From Oscillospiraceae bacterium (GTDB lineage Bacteria > Bacillota > Clostridia > UBA1381): 45,842 nt of DNA. A model generated the notes under the pieces. It searched no databases, was not told the DNA's origin, and saw only the letters and a program-made list of their open reading frames with translations. A program made the position numbers and the translations under genes. Location of the stretch: NCBI GenBank assembly GCA_022509005.1, contig JAFLUC010000009.1:1-45842 (forward strand), written 5' to 3'. How positions within the stretch are numbered: the stretch's first letter is position 1; the number at the start of each line of letters is the position of its first letter. Below, piece by piece: positions 1 through 10,600 of the stretch.

Positions 1-89
1 TAAAAATCTCCGCTTGTACCTTTTGCAACAGCGGGACAACCTCGACACCACGCTTTTAATTCACATTTAACGCATTTTTTAAACTTGTC
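1..89 (-). pseudogene. Radical SAM SPASM-domain fragment, running off the left edge
   Basis: Read on the minus strand from position 89 to the edge, 29 codons encode a Cys pattern C-x2-C-x5-C-x2-C followed by PA and a GDF motif (core KCVKCELKAWCRGCPA). This is the typical [4Fe-4S]-binding SPASM segment found near the C-terminus of radical SAM peptide or protein maturases. An in-frame TAG at 90-92 closes the frame on its N-terminal side, and the sequence beyond it is promoter DNA for the divergent acyltransferase gene with no radical SAM core. It therefore appears to be a 5'-truncated remnant, or a gene with a nonsense or frameshift lesion. The rest of the C-terminus lies left of the window. 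The assignment rests on the cysteine spacing and the CRGCPA motif only. Confidence 0.5.
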
Positions 90-124
90 CTATTCACGAT
101 TTTTTTGCAATTTATGACGAACTA

Positions 125-153
125 TTGACTTATTTGCCGTAATATGTTAGAAT
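125..153 (+). promoter_or_regulatory. Sigma-A-type promoter of the acyltransferase gene
   Basis: TTGACT at 125-130 and TAGAAT at 148-153 are separated by exactly 17 bp. The start codon at 194 follows a good ribosome-binding site, AGGAGA at 181-186. Confidence 0.8.
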
Positions 154-193
154 TTAAACTGAATTTATTTAAGTATATATAGGAGATTTCAAA

Positions 194-1219
194 ATGTTTG
201 TTATTTTATTGCTTGCTCCCCTCATTATAGGCAGCAGGTTCATTAAGAATGACAACGAAATATTCGGACTTGATACAACCCAGTCACTAAAAGGACTTTT
301 TGCCTGCTTCGTGCTGCTGCATCATCTTTTTCCGTTCTATGTCCATATGTTCCCTTCACTTGAGACATATAAGCATCTCGGGTTCATAGCAGTCAGCGGC
401 TTCTTTATGATCTCAGGCTACGGATTGACCTATGGAGTGATAAAGAGAGACGGCTATTTAAAAGGGTTTATAATAAAAAGAATGCTGCCGATTGTTGTTT
501 CCTATTACATATCCGCATTGCTGTATTTATTTATGTTTTGGTATAACCATTCTCTTTCACCGGAACAAGCTTCTATTATACTCACAGCAAAATATTACTG
601 GTTCTTTTTTGCGATATTGATATTCTACCTCGGGTTTTATTTTTCATTTAAGATATTCCCGCGTAAAATAGCAATGCTTTTATCCTGTTTCTGGATTGCG
701 GCATATATCGCGTATATGAGCTTCCGTATAGCATCATCGCCTGACATCAATGGTTTTTGGCTGATCAATTCATCACTTGCCTTCCCGTTCGGAATCGCGC
801 TTTCAATCTATAAGGATAAGATCGTTAAATTCATAAAAAAGAGATACATAATAAAGCTTATAGTATGCTCTGCCGTTTTTGCGGCATCATTTGCCGGTGA
901 ATTGCTTATCACGGAGCCGCGCTCCCTCTCGCGTCTTACATGCGAGCTTATCGCTTCTGTAAGCCTATGTGCGCTTATAACGGTGCTCAGTGTAAGATTC
1001 AGACTTAAAAGCGCTGTTCTTGAATGGTTTGGTAAAATTTCTTTTGAGCTCTATCTCATGTTTGCCGCATTCCAGGCTTTCTTCTACAATGATCAGGATG
1101 ACTTTGGCAAATCTATAATTAAAATTGTACTGATAATCGTTTGCACTGTAATATCCGCATGGATAGTTCGTCTTGTAAAAAATCTGATAATGCAAATTGT
1201 CAGAAAGGTCTGTAAATAA
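194..1219 (+). CDS. Membrane acyltransferase, family 3 (OafA-like)
   Basis: This 341-residue protein is strongly hydrophobic, with about ten predicted membrane segments. Near the N-terminus it has the layout typical of acyltransferase family 3: a SLKGLFACFVLLHHL segment with a His pair in membrane helix 1, then a FMISGYGLTYG segment. Family members transfer acetyl or other acyl groups onto cell-surface sugars, so it probably O-acylates an envelope polysaccharide. The gene stands alone, with its own promoter and AGGAGA site 7 nt before ATG. It converges on the exporter genes to the right and shares a terminator hairpin with them. The substrate cannot be read from the sequence, but the neighbouring Wzm/Wzt-type exporter makes an exported glycan a reasonable guess. 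Confidence 0.85.
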   Translation: MFVILLLAPLIIGSRFIKNDNEIFGLDTTQSLKGLFACFVLLHHLFPFYVHMFPSLETYKHLGFIAVSGFFMISGYGLTYGVIKRDGYLKGFIIKRMLPIVVSYYISALLYLFMFWYNHSLSPEQASIILTAKYYWFFFAILIFYLGFYFSFKIFPRKIAMLLSCFWIAAYIAYMSFRIASSPDINGFWLINSSLAFPFGIALSIYKDKIVKFIKKRYIIKLIVCSAVFAASFAGELLITEPRSLSRLTCELIASVSLCALITVLSVRFRLKSAVLEWFGKISFELYLMFAAFQAFFYNDQDDFGKSIIKIVLIIVCTVISAWIVRLVKNLIMQIVRKVCK

Positions 1220-1228
1220 AAATGAGCG

Positions 1229-1250
1229 AAGCGGGGCGTATGCCCCGCTT
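1229..1250. terminator. Bidirectional terminator between convergent genes
   Basis: A perfect 9-bp stem (AAGCGGGGC / GCCCCGCTT) with a 4-nt loop lies 10 nt after the acyltransferase stop and 4 nt from the stop of the convergent ABC gene. T-rich sequence follows on both strands, so it can serve both transcripts. Confidence 0.85.
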
Positions 1251-1254
1251 ATTA

Positions 1255-2553
1255 TTATTCAATGCATACCATATCGCAAAGAGCGGTATCGCCATAAAGC
1301 TTGCTTTTCCAGTTTAACGGAGTAGTTTTTGCATGCTCAAATACCAATCCCGGATATACACCGTCACAATCTATCACCTCTCCAAGCTCGTTCAGCTCAA
1401 ACAGTGCCGGGAGCACCTTGTACACACCGCTTGCAAGCGGAGTTATATCAAGCTCAAATACACGCTCGAACTCCTCACCCTTCTTGCAGCTCATGAAGTT
1501 ATAGCAAGCGCTTGTCGCCATGACCACCTGATCAGCATTATGGATCATAAATCGCAGCGAAAGCTCTTTAACATCCTCATTACAATGCATTTTAATTTTA
1601 AACCGAACCTTTTCATCATCCTTATAATAGCAGTTCTCCTTATCGAGCACCGTCAGGGAATCCATGAGCACTTTGTCAGTGAGGAAATTGAATCGGTGAC
1701 AGTCTGTATAATCGTTAAATATCTTTGCTGTTACCTCGTCATTTCTGAGATATATGTCAATCCCTCTTTCAACGTCGCCGTCAAAAATTATTTTGCCCTG
1801 GCGCAGCACAATTGCGCGGCTGCAAAGCTGGCGGATCGTTTGCATATTGTGGCTTACATATATAATTGTTTTTCCCTCATCACGCGCAACCGATACCATT
1901 TTATCTATACACTTCTTCTGAAACGCCATATCTCCCACAGCTAAAACCTCATCCATGAGCATTATGTCACTGTTTAAGTGCGCCGCGACCGAGAACGCAA
2001 GCTTTACAAACATTCCTGACGAATACCGCTTAACAGGCGTGTCAATAAACTTCCTACACTCGGAAAACTCAATAATATCCTCTATCCGCTCGTCAACCTC
2101 TTTACGTTTCATTCCAAGGATCGCGCCGTTTAAATACACGTTCTCACGACCTGTAAGCTCCGGATGGAAGCCGGTTCCTACCTCAAGCATTGACGAGACA
2201 CGTCCTTTTATTCTGATTTCACCTTCAGACGGCGCCGTAACTCGTGAAAACAGCTTCAGAAGAGTCGATTTTCCCGCACCGTTTCCGCCGATAAGTCCGA
2301 TTGTTTCGCCCTTTTTAACGCTGAACGATACACCGTCAAGAGCCATAAATTTTTCGTTTTTTGAATATATCTTGGCATCAACCTTGCTGTTGGGATCCTC
2401 CTTGCCGCGAATTCTAGCCCACCAGCTCTGTATATCACCCTTAAGCGTTCCGCCGCCGATCGTGCCGAGGCGGTATTGCTTTTTTACGTTTTCAACCTCA
2501 ATTACTGTTTCTGTTCCGGCATCACTCTGCACAGAATTTAAAATCGGATTCAT
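1255..2553 (-). CDS. Polysaccharide ABC exporter ATPase with Wzt-type C-terminal domain
   Basis: The 432-residue protein has an ABC ATPase domain: Walker A GGNGAGKS near residue 90, signature YSSGM near 177 and Walker B IMLMDE near 200. An extra domain of about 150 residues follows (from about 285), resembling the Wzt C-terminal fold that binds the exported glycan and gives substrate specificity. With the permease directly upstream it forms an ABC-2 exporter of the O-antigen / teichoic-acid / capsule type that pushes lipid-linked polysaccharide across the membrane. The start at 2553 is preceded by AGGAGGG, and the gap to the permease gene is only 21 nt, so the two are one operon. The exact polymer (wall teichoic acid, capsule or other) is unknown. 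No glycosyltransferases lie in this window. Confidence 0.92.
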   Translation of the reverse strand: MNPILNSVQSDAGTETVIEVENVKKQYRLGTIGGGTLKGDIQSWWARIRGKEDPNSKVDAKIYSKNEKFMALDGVSFSVKKGETIGLIGGNGAGKSTLLKLFSRVTAPSEGEIRIKGRVSSMLEVGTGFHPELTGRENVYLNGAILGMKRKEVDERIEDIIEFSECRKFIDTPVKRYSSGMFVKLAFSVAAHLNSDIMLMDEVLAVGDMAFQKKCIDKMVSVARDEGKTIIYVSHNMQTIRQLCSRAIVLRQGKIIFDGDVERGIDIYLRNDEVTAKIFNDYTDCHRFNFLTDKVLMDSLTVLDKENCYYKDDEKVRFKIKMHCNEDVKELSLRFMIHNADQVVMATSACYNFMSCKKGEEFERVFELDITPLASGVYKVLPALFELNELGEVIDCDGVYPGLVFEHAKTTPLNWKSKLYGDTALCDMVCIE

Positions 2554-2574
2554 ATTATAACCCTCCTGTTAAAC

Positions 2575-3435
2575 TTAAACTGTGTCCATAAACGTCTTTT
2601 CAACTCTGCTGAATATCAGCACGCCGAAGAACAGAAATACCGCTGTTACGATCCAGCTTATGCCCCAGTACGAATAATTGAACGTACCACAGCCAAGGAT
2701 CGCGTAACGGAAATTGTTTATGATCGGCGCAACAGGATTGAGCCATATAAGCTTTTCAAAGCCCGGCGCGATTGATGCAACCTGCGATATAGGATATACA
2801 ACCGGAGTACCGTACATCCAAAGCTGCAATCCGAAACCGATAAGGATAGTGAGATCACGGTATTTTGTCGTTACAGACGAAATTATTATACCTATGCCAA
2901 GTCCCAAAAGAGCCATCTGCATAATCATTATCGGGATATATAGCATATGTATGTTTGGATGAATAACCTGTCCCTTTGCTGCAAATACAAATGCGCATAC
3001 AACAAAAAGCAGCATCTGAACAAAGAATGATAGCATTCCATAAATTACGGTGGTTATCGGCGAAACAAGCCGCGGAAAATACACCTTTCCGAACAGATAA
3101 GCGTTTCCGGTAAAAGTTGATGCGGTAGAGCTTAGACATGACGAGAAATAGCTCCATGCCGCGTTCGAGCACAGATAGAACAAGAACTTCGGAACGTTAT
3201 CTGTCGAAATTCTTGCAATCTGTCCGAATACTACCGTATACATAGACGATGACAGCAGCGGGTTAATCAGAAACCACAGCGGGCCTAGTATCGTCTGCTT
3301 ATACGCGCTGTTGAAGTTGCGCTTTAAAAACATAAGGATAAGATCCTTATAATGCCATATTTCTTTTAAATTTATATCAAACCATGCCGCTTTCGGCTTT
3401 ATGACGGTTGTCCATTCACTGTTTTGCTTCCTCAT
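2575..3435 (-). CDS. Polysaccharide ABC exporter permease (Wzm/TagG type)
   Basis: This ABC-2 type transmembrane protein has about six hydrophobic segments and the family's N-terminal pattern: a cytoplasmic amphipathic start, then RNFNSAYKQTILGPLWFLINP. It is the membrane partner of the ATPase encoded 21 nt downstream. I chose the ATG at 3435 (286 aa) because AAGGAG lies 9 nt upstream of it. An ATG at 3453 has a weaker site, and a longer frame back to a TTG at 3508-3510 would start inside the -35 box of the promoter, which is implausible. Family proteins are about 260-290 residues, which fits the chosen start. Confidence 0.92.
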   Translation of the reverse strand: MRKQNSEWTTVIKPKAAWFDINLKEIWHYKDLILMFLKRNFNSAYKQTILGPLWFLINPLLSSSMYTVVFGQIARISTDNVPKFLFYLCSNAAWSYFSSCLSSTASTFTGNAYLFGKVYFPRLVSPITTVIYGMLSFFVQMLLFVVCAFVFAAKGQVIHPNIHMLYIPIMIMQMALLGLGIGIIISSVTTKYRDLTILIGFGLQLWMYGTPVVYPISQVASIAPGFEKLIWLNPVAPIINNFRYAILGCGTFNYSYWGISWIVTAVFLFFGVLIFSRVEKTFMDTV

Positions 3436-3481
3436 GAAATATATCTCCTTCATGGTACGGTTTTCTTCCTTATTTGCATAT

Positions 3482-3510
3482 ATTATATTACAATCCAAAA
3501 AAAAAGTCAA
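3482..3510 (-). promoter_or_regulatory. Sigma-A-type promoter of the polysaccharide exporter operon
   Basis: On the minus strand TTGACT (plus positions 3505-3510) and TATAAT (3482-3487) are separated by 17 bp, with a run of T in the spacer. It drives the permease-ATPase pair. Confidence 0.85.
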
Positions 3511-3523
3511 TCTCAGAAATTAT

Positions 3524-3552
3524 TTGACAACTATTTTTCTTAATGATATAAT
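3524..3552 (+). promoter_or_regulatory. Perfect consensus promoter of the aromatic-acid-exporter-like gene
   Basis: TTGACA at 3524-3529, a 17-bp spacer and TATAAT at 3547-3552 match the sigma-A consensus exactly. It is divergent from the exporter promoter, only 13 bp away, so the two could influence each other. Confidence 0.9.
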
Positions 3553-3602
3553 ATGTGAATAAGAAACAAAAGAGTATTCGATAAATAAGGAACTTAACCG
3601 AC

Positions 3603-4607
3603 ATGAAAAAATACAAGAAAATATTATTTAAAGGTTTAAAAATAGCGTTAGGCAGCAGCGTAGCGATATATATTGCAACATTACTTAAGCTTGATTACGC
3701 AATTTCCGCAGGTACCATCACTCTTCTCACGATCGTATCCACAAAATGGGACACGGTAAAGCTGTCGCTGTTCCGTTTGATTACGCTTGTCGCAACAATT
3801 TTTGCAGCGTGGATTATTTTTACGCACGTCCCCAACGTCTGGATCGCATACGGTGTTTTTGTATTCTTTGTCGTAATACTATGTGAGTGGCTCGGCTGGG
3901 GCGCGACAATTTCGGTTAATGCCGTTGTCGGAGCGCATTTGCTTACGACAATGCAGTTCGATCTTGAATTTATCATCAACGAAGCATTTCTTGTTCTTAT
4001 AGGCATAACGCTTGCTATCGTTCTGAATTTATTTAACGACAACAAACATACTAAAAAAGATCTGATAGCCCATATGAGATATGTCGAATCACAGCTGCAG
4101 GCGATTTTACAAAAGCTTGCTCAATATCTTTATAATCAGGAAATGCCAAGAAGTGTCTGGGATGATATTATAAGTCTTGAGGAAAGTATCAGACAATATA
4201 TAGCAGATGCCCGCGAGTATCAGGACAATACATTCCACTCACATCCCGGTTACTACATAGATTATTTCGCAATGCGCCTTCAGCAGTGTACCGTCCTGCA
4301 TAATCTTCATTATGAGATGAAGCATATACGGAATATGCCTGCGCAAGCGAGGATCATTGCAAATTATATCCTGTATATGTCGAAGTATGTTATTGAGATC
4401 AACACTCCGACAAAACAGCTTGACCGGCTTAAACAAATTTTTAATGACATGAAAAATGAACCGTTGCCCGAAAGCTATGATGAGTTTGAGAGCCGCGCAA
4501 TTTTGTATCATATCTTAATGGATCTTGAAGATTTTCTGATTTCTAAAAGACGATTTGTCCACAAGCTTAACGGGCAGCAGCGAAATATTTATTGGAAAAA
4601 CAAATAA
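3603..4607 (+). CDS. FUSC/ArAE-type membrane protein (aromatic acid exporter family)
   Basis: The 334-residue protein has an N-terminal half of about five membrane helices (residues 10-150) and a soluble, helical C-terminal half (155-334). This is the layout of the Gram-positive ArAE_1 family (YgaE-like), named for distant similarity to aromatic-acid exporters and FUSC proteins. The segment LDYAISAGTITLLTIVST is typical of the first helices. Actual substrates of the Gram-positive members are largely unknown, so the export role is inferred from family naming only. It is a single gene with a perfect promoter, an AAGGAA site before ATG 3603, and a strong terminator. Confidence 0.8.
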   Translation: MKKYKKILFKGLKIALGSSVAIYIATLLKLDYAISAGTITLLTIVSTKWDTVKLSLFRLITLVATIFAAWIIFTHVPNVWIAYGVFVFFVVILCEWLGWGATISVNAVVGAHLLTTMQFDLEFIINEAFLVLIGITLAIVLNLFNDNKHTKKDLIAHMRYVESQLQAILQKLAQYLYNQEMPRSVWDDIISLEESIRQYIADAREYQDNTFHSHPGYYIDYFAMRLQQCTVLHNLHYEMKHIRNMPAQARIIANYILYMSKYVIEINTPTKQLDRLKQIFNDMKNEPLPESYDEFESRAILYHILMDLEDFLISKRRFVHKLNGQQRNIYWKNK

Positions 4608-4620
4608 ATACATAAAACAA

Positions 4621-4653
4621 ACGGGACGGCTCAATTAAACTGAGCCGTCCTGT
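4621..4653. terminator. Bidirectional terminator between convergent genes
   Basis: The 10-bp stem GGACGGCTCA / TGAGCCGTCC (4624-4633 with 4641-4650) is extended on both sides by weaker pairs, has a 7-nt loop and is followed by GGTTTTT. The T tract on the plus strand overlaps the stop codon (4659-4661) of the converging adhesin gene. Confidence 0.88.
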
Positions 4654-4658
4654 GGTTT

Positions 4659-7600
4659 TTAGTTAATCATTTCGCGCCTTTTTCTGTAGATAAAGAGCAG
4701 CGCGGCCATTGCCAACAGCACTGATCCGCCCGCACCAAACAGCATTACGCCCCTGCCGCCGGTTGTCGGAAGCTTTGGTATTCGGGTATTCTCATACTCT
4801 ACCGATATATTATTGCCCGGAATAGTACTGTTAATCGTTCCCTCGCTAATTACCGCTCCGTCATCTCCTATAACCGTTATGCTTGGCCGGTAGTCATCGT
4901 TTTTCGCTTCCTCAATTTTATATGTCGTTCCATAGGGCAGATTTTTGAATATTATCTTCTCATCTGCCTTAAGCTTAAATCTGAACTTACCGTCCTCTAA
5001 TACGAGCTTTTGAGATTCAGATTCGCCGGAGCTATCAGAAACTGTCGTATACATCATACCTTCCGGGAATCCGACCGCCCCATTATCAAGCGTCAGCACG
5101 AAATTGAACTCCTCATCGGTATCCGCAAAAATTCCCGGAACCGTTTTAGAAACCTCCAAATCATACAGAGCATAGTTCACAAATTCTATTGAATGCTCTT
5201 CAGGACGCATAATTATATTCATCTGTCCGGAGCTGTCCTGCGTCACATAAACATCGATTTGCTCTAAATCGGTGTCATACCATATACCACCGGATTCTAA
5301 CGGTATTACTTCCCTGATATAGTATACAAAATGATATTCATGCGTCTCGGTGAAGTCGAGACCTAAGATATCTATCGGTGTAAACGAAATCATTCCATTT
5401 CTGTCAACACCAACCGTCTCAAGCCGTCTGTATTTGGTTCCTTTTATTTCAACAATGTTTTCATCCTCAGAGCCATCTTCACTTACACCCATAATCTCGT
5501 CCGAACCACCATCTGAACTCTCACCTGAATCTTCGCCTGAGCCTTCATCTTCAGCCGATGGTTTAAACTCCTCTAACAGCTCGAATTCAAACATTCCATC
5601 CTCAAGCTCACCGCCTACGAAGTTCTTTTTCGCTGTCAGTCGGAGCTGATCTGACGAATAATAATTCGTAAATTCCGCATGCGCCGCGTCGGGATCATCA
5701 TATTTGATAGTGCCGGTATCACCGGTTCGGCTTTTTATCGTGAAGTTTGTCTGCTGAATCTCTTCTACTGTATATGTCGCTCCGTCAGGCAGACCGTATA
5801 TAACTATTGTCTCGCCGCCCTTGATACTGAACGATCCTTTACCCTCGTCTATCGTTATAGTCTTTCTGCCGGTTTCATCTCCGTCCGCCGCGCTGTCGGA
5901 TCGCTTTAAAGCGTATTCATAATCGCCGCTTAACGGATTTCCCTCCGCATCCTTTAACGTCACATTAAACGTAAAGTAATAATCAGCAACATCGCCGGAA
6001 GCATTTTCTACCGTCTTTGAAACGCTCAGAATGCCGGTTTTTATGCTGTTTTCAAACAACGCGCCGCCATCTGTTATCGGGGTATCCGAGTCAAAATAAT
6101 CAACCTTTGTTGTAAGTGTTCCGTTTCCGTATTCATCCGTTACTGTCACTATCACCTGTACAACACTTTCGTCATAATCCATTGTCGGATCATAACCTTC
6201 GTCACTCTCTCCCGGTATTTTTTCGCGAATATAGTAAATATATTCTCCCGGTGTTGTGAACGTCAACTGATCAAAGATAACCGACGCTGTGCCGTACCAC
6301 GGGTTAGGTGTCAGGCTGCCGTCCTCCTCATAGGATCCTATGCTTCTGTCAACCTCGCCGTTGCTCTTGGTGTCGATAATATGCTCTGGCGAAAAGCTTT
6401 CATCATCGCTAAGCTCAAACGCGAATGCGCCCGATGTGAGAGACGCGTCTCTTAACTGCTTATGTGCGGTGATCACGGCATCGCCTTTTGCGCTGTATAC
6501 GTTTTTAACATGAGCCGCGGCGCATCCGTCCGCCGGAACAGTGCCTGCATATCCGCCGTATTCATCCACATTCCATCCCGACGGATTATCGATTTCCTCA
6601 ATCTCATATCTTATCCCTGCCGGTAGATCTGAAAACTCTATTGTCTCCCCTGCCTTACAGGTGATTATGATCTCTTTTCCGGTATGACCGGTAATGCTCT
6701 CGCCTACCGGCAGCCACTGAGCGTACAGCGTTATAGTCTCGCCATCACCGGCAATATTCTCAATAGCCGATGACGCGCTGTACCAGTCACCGCTGCCGTC
6801 AGGCTGTGTGTTCCATCCGAGGAAGATGTTGTCATTCTTGGTGTACCGATTGGTAAGCGTCTGTTTGACGTTTCCGACCATATCAGCGGCTTCCATAGTG
6901 CCGCCCTCTGTTACGGAGCCGTCATCTTCTGTGACACCGTCCGCGCCGTTACCATCGAAATGAACGGTGTACCGTATGAGTCTGTATCTGAACTCGATAT
7001 CATTCATTCCGGCTGCGACTTTCACAGTCTTTGCCGTGTCAAGAGCGACATAGCCTTTATACTGATTCGGATATATTGTCACTGTCGTACCTTCCAATTG
7101 CCTGTACAAGACCGTTTCCGGATCCTTATACGCTATGGTACTGAGGTCGCCATCTGCATACTGCTCATGTCTTTCATCGTCTTCAAGATAATGCTTCGCA
7201 TTAAATCGTATCAGACTCTCGTCATCCTCGCTTACCCACTGAGCTACCAGCTTGACCGACTCGCCATGTCCATACCTGTTCGCGGGTATCACACCGTTTT
7301 GCGGATAGATTATATCCGATCCTTCCGCCTTCCAGCCTACGAAGACATAACCCGGGTATGTGAACTTGCAGTTCGGAATATTATAAACCTCGTCCGAATA
7401 TGACCAGGCGTCTGTCATGTATCCCGACGCCCCGTCTTCGCCCTTGTCAAACTCAATCGTGTACGAACCACGCTGCCATACGTAAGTACCGCTCGGCGCA
7501 CTTCCATTGTTCATATTTGTTTTTAGCTCTTGAGGCGTATACGCATAATCCTGCTTTGTAAACGGATAACCCGCCTGGCTCTCCAGCACCCATTTTCCCG

Positions 7601-10600
7601 TATAACCGCCAGTCGTAGGAGGCGTGGGAAGCACCGGCATAACTGCATTGTCGTAAAAGCTTGCATCAAGCGTAACCCTGCGTAAGCTGCTGCAGCCGTT
7701 GAACATATAGCTCGTGCTTGTAACCTTGCTTACATCCCAACCACTGATGTTAAGATATTCAAGCGAGGTACATCCGCTGAACAAATTGTCCAATTTGACT
7801 GTTTTTGCGCTGCCGAACTTCCATTTGCTTACATCAATAGTCTTAACGGAAGAACAGTAGTAGAAAGTACTATTTAAATCTAGGTCATAGTTTTCGATAT
7901 AGTCTATGCCAAATACTTCGATATTGGTAAGATTGGTGCAGCCGCTGAATATATTCTTCACGTCATTTATGGCGCGAACCGATTTATCTTCACCTCCGAA
8001 AATAGCCGTTCTAAGATTCACACAATTGGTGAATATATTCTTAAATTGTCCATTGCTTCGGTTTGTTCTACTTGCGTCTAAACCTCTAAGGTCAGCATAT
8101 ACAAGATTTCTAAAGCCCTGGAACATCTGAGCAAGGTTATTGTTTCCACCGTCTCTGACTCCGCCGTTAGGAGTATATACACGATCTTTAATTATAACAG
8201 TCGTAACCTGTGCACTATTGTCAGCTTTGTAATTGCCATTGTTCCAATTAGGAGCATTATCCCATCCGCTTCCCAGCGTTCCTTCAATCCCGTTGGTAGG
8301 CTCAATCAGCAATACACGTTCCGGTATAGACACAACGATCATATTGCCAGCCGCATCCTTTGTCAGATTACCATTATTATTTGTGTCATACACTGTAATA
8401 GTTCTGCCCGTTTCAATAACCTTCCATGTGACACCACTAACTGTACTACTGTAATTATACGTGTCCTGTCTTAATATCTTTCCATTTGCCAGAATTTCAT
8501 CGCTCGGCGGGGTGTATGCATCGGCTGATATTACCTCATCAGCCAAAGGCATAATTCCGTCGTCTTCATTGCTTATAACGGCAATATCCTCGGACATCTC
8601 ATTGTCCTGACCGGCAATGATACCTAAAAGCATATTCATAGGTGTCAGAGCGCTATAGTCCACAGCCTCGGGCTGCGGCTCATCAAGTCTCGCGCGCATC
8701 AGCCCACCCATGCCAAAGCCTGTTATAAGCAAATCATCACCTATTGCAGAGTATGTTTCTTCAGATACCTTTTCTTCGGCTATATTTTCGCTTCCCATGC
8801 CGCTTTTTATAACGTTTCCGTCACCGTCTTTTACCGTCCATTCGAACTCATCGCCGGAGATAGGACCGCTTTCATCATAGAAATTGATTTTAAACTTGAA
8901 ATTGGTATCTTTATTCTTGTCAAATACCTCTGCAATCTTGCTTATCGTAAGTCCGCCGGATTTTGTTGTGTTGTTAAACTGCATCGAGCTGCCTGCACTT
9001 CCGCTGTATGTAACCTTAGCATGCAATGCGCCGTTATTGCCCGTGGTGACCACAACGGTTATTTGTTCCTCATGATCATCGTAGGTGATGTTGGGATCCT
9101 GCACGTCGGATGACTCGCGGACAATATAATAATATGTTCCCTCTTTCTCATATTCAATTGTACGGAACCGTATAAGTCCGCCGCGCTCTGTCACAGCCTC
9201 GCCAAGATAGGTTTCTTCTCTCGGTTTTTCAAATTTATCGACCTCAAATAAATCGAATGTAAACCTGCCTTCTTCCGCCGTTGTGCCGTCAAGGTATTTG
9301 AATCCGATAAACGACACTGATGTTACGTTTGGATCATATCTATTTGTAAATATCGCCTTTGATTCTGTTATAGCCTCAATAGAACCGGAAGGATTATCCT
9401 GACTCACGACATCCCATCCGTTGGGTATATCGGTCTCAGATATTTGGAAAATCGTTCCGGCAGGGAGATCCTCTATCAACGCCTTCTCGCCGCCTTTGAG
9501 CTTGATTATGAACTCGCCGTCATCATTGACCTCTGAGGTGTGTGTTACGCCGTCTATCGTATATTCGATAATGTTTTCATTTGCTTCAAGCTTGCTTTCA
9601 ATCTTATCGCCGATGAGCTTGACGGTAAACGAAAATTCAGTATCTGTATCTCCGCTTCCTTCTATTACTTTGCTGATTGACAGCGAACCATCCTTCAGCC
9701 CGTTTACAATCTGCGGGCTGTCGTTTTCAGTTGGCGGCTTCCACATAATGTTCGCGGTATAACCAAATCCGCCGCAAGTGCCGCAGATACCGCCTGATAC
9801 AGTGCCTGAGCCGTCACAGCCTTCGCATTTATGAAGAGCCTTTTCCGGAATGATATAGGTGTCCTGACTAAATCCCAGTGTGCCGTCACCGTTATCGGTG
9901 ACTGTCACCCTATACCCGATGATTTCCTCACTGTAAATGAATCTCTCATCGGAACCTTTCCGCTCGCAGATATAAAACCAGTATGTCTTACCGGCATCAG
10001 CTTCCGTGAATTTCAGATTTTCAAAATCAATAACGCCGCTTTCATTATTCTGAACGGAGGTTATCCATTCAACCTTTGGCTTACCGTCTTCACGGCGGTA
10101 GAGATCAAAATCGAATTTGTCGGTGCTTGCAAGGCTTCCGCCGTCAATTGATTTCCACGCGCGGAGCGTAAGACTGCGCTCAGCATGATATTCATTTATA
10201 AATTCAGGTCTGAATTTTTCGTTCTCGGGCATTTCGGCTTCAGGTATTTCGTTACCATCTTTATCAATGTATGTGACAGCACATTTCATTGTGCCGTTTC
10301 CGTTATCCGAAACTGTAACCTTTACCCGGTAGGCGGAATTATCATATGTATATCCGCTCTTTTGCGTGTTTTCCTCTGTTATTTCATACACATATGTCCA
10401 GCCGTCATCATCATTGCCGTAGGTTATCTGTCCGAAGGATACACTGCCGCCAGCATCGTTATAAGCCGTTCTTATCAGCTTATTATCGCCCGGAATCGTC
10501 TCACCGTCCGGAGAACAGGATTCAACAAGCTTCAGATTGAACCGGAACTGTGCCGACTCTAAGACTCTGCCGTTAATCGTCTTTTTCGCCGCGATCGAAG

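Noticed and set aside
1333..1944. Open frame of 203 codons on the plus strand
   Set aside because: It is antisense to the Wzt-type ATPase gene, with no promoter or ribosome site and no recognisable motif.
3436..3510. Longer N-terminus of the Wzm-type permease starting at TTG 3510
   Set aside because: The TTG lies in the -35 box of the operon promoter and has no ribosome site; ATG 3435 has AAGGAG at good spacing.
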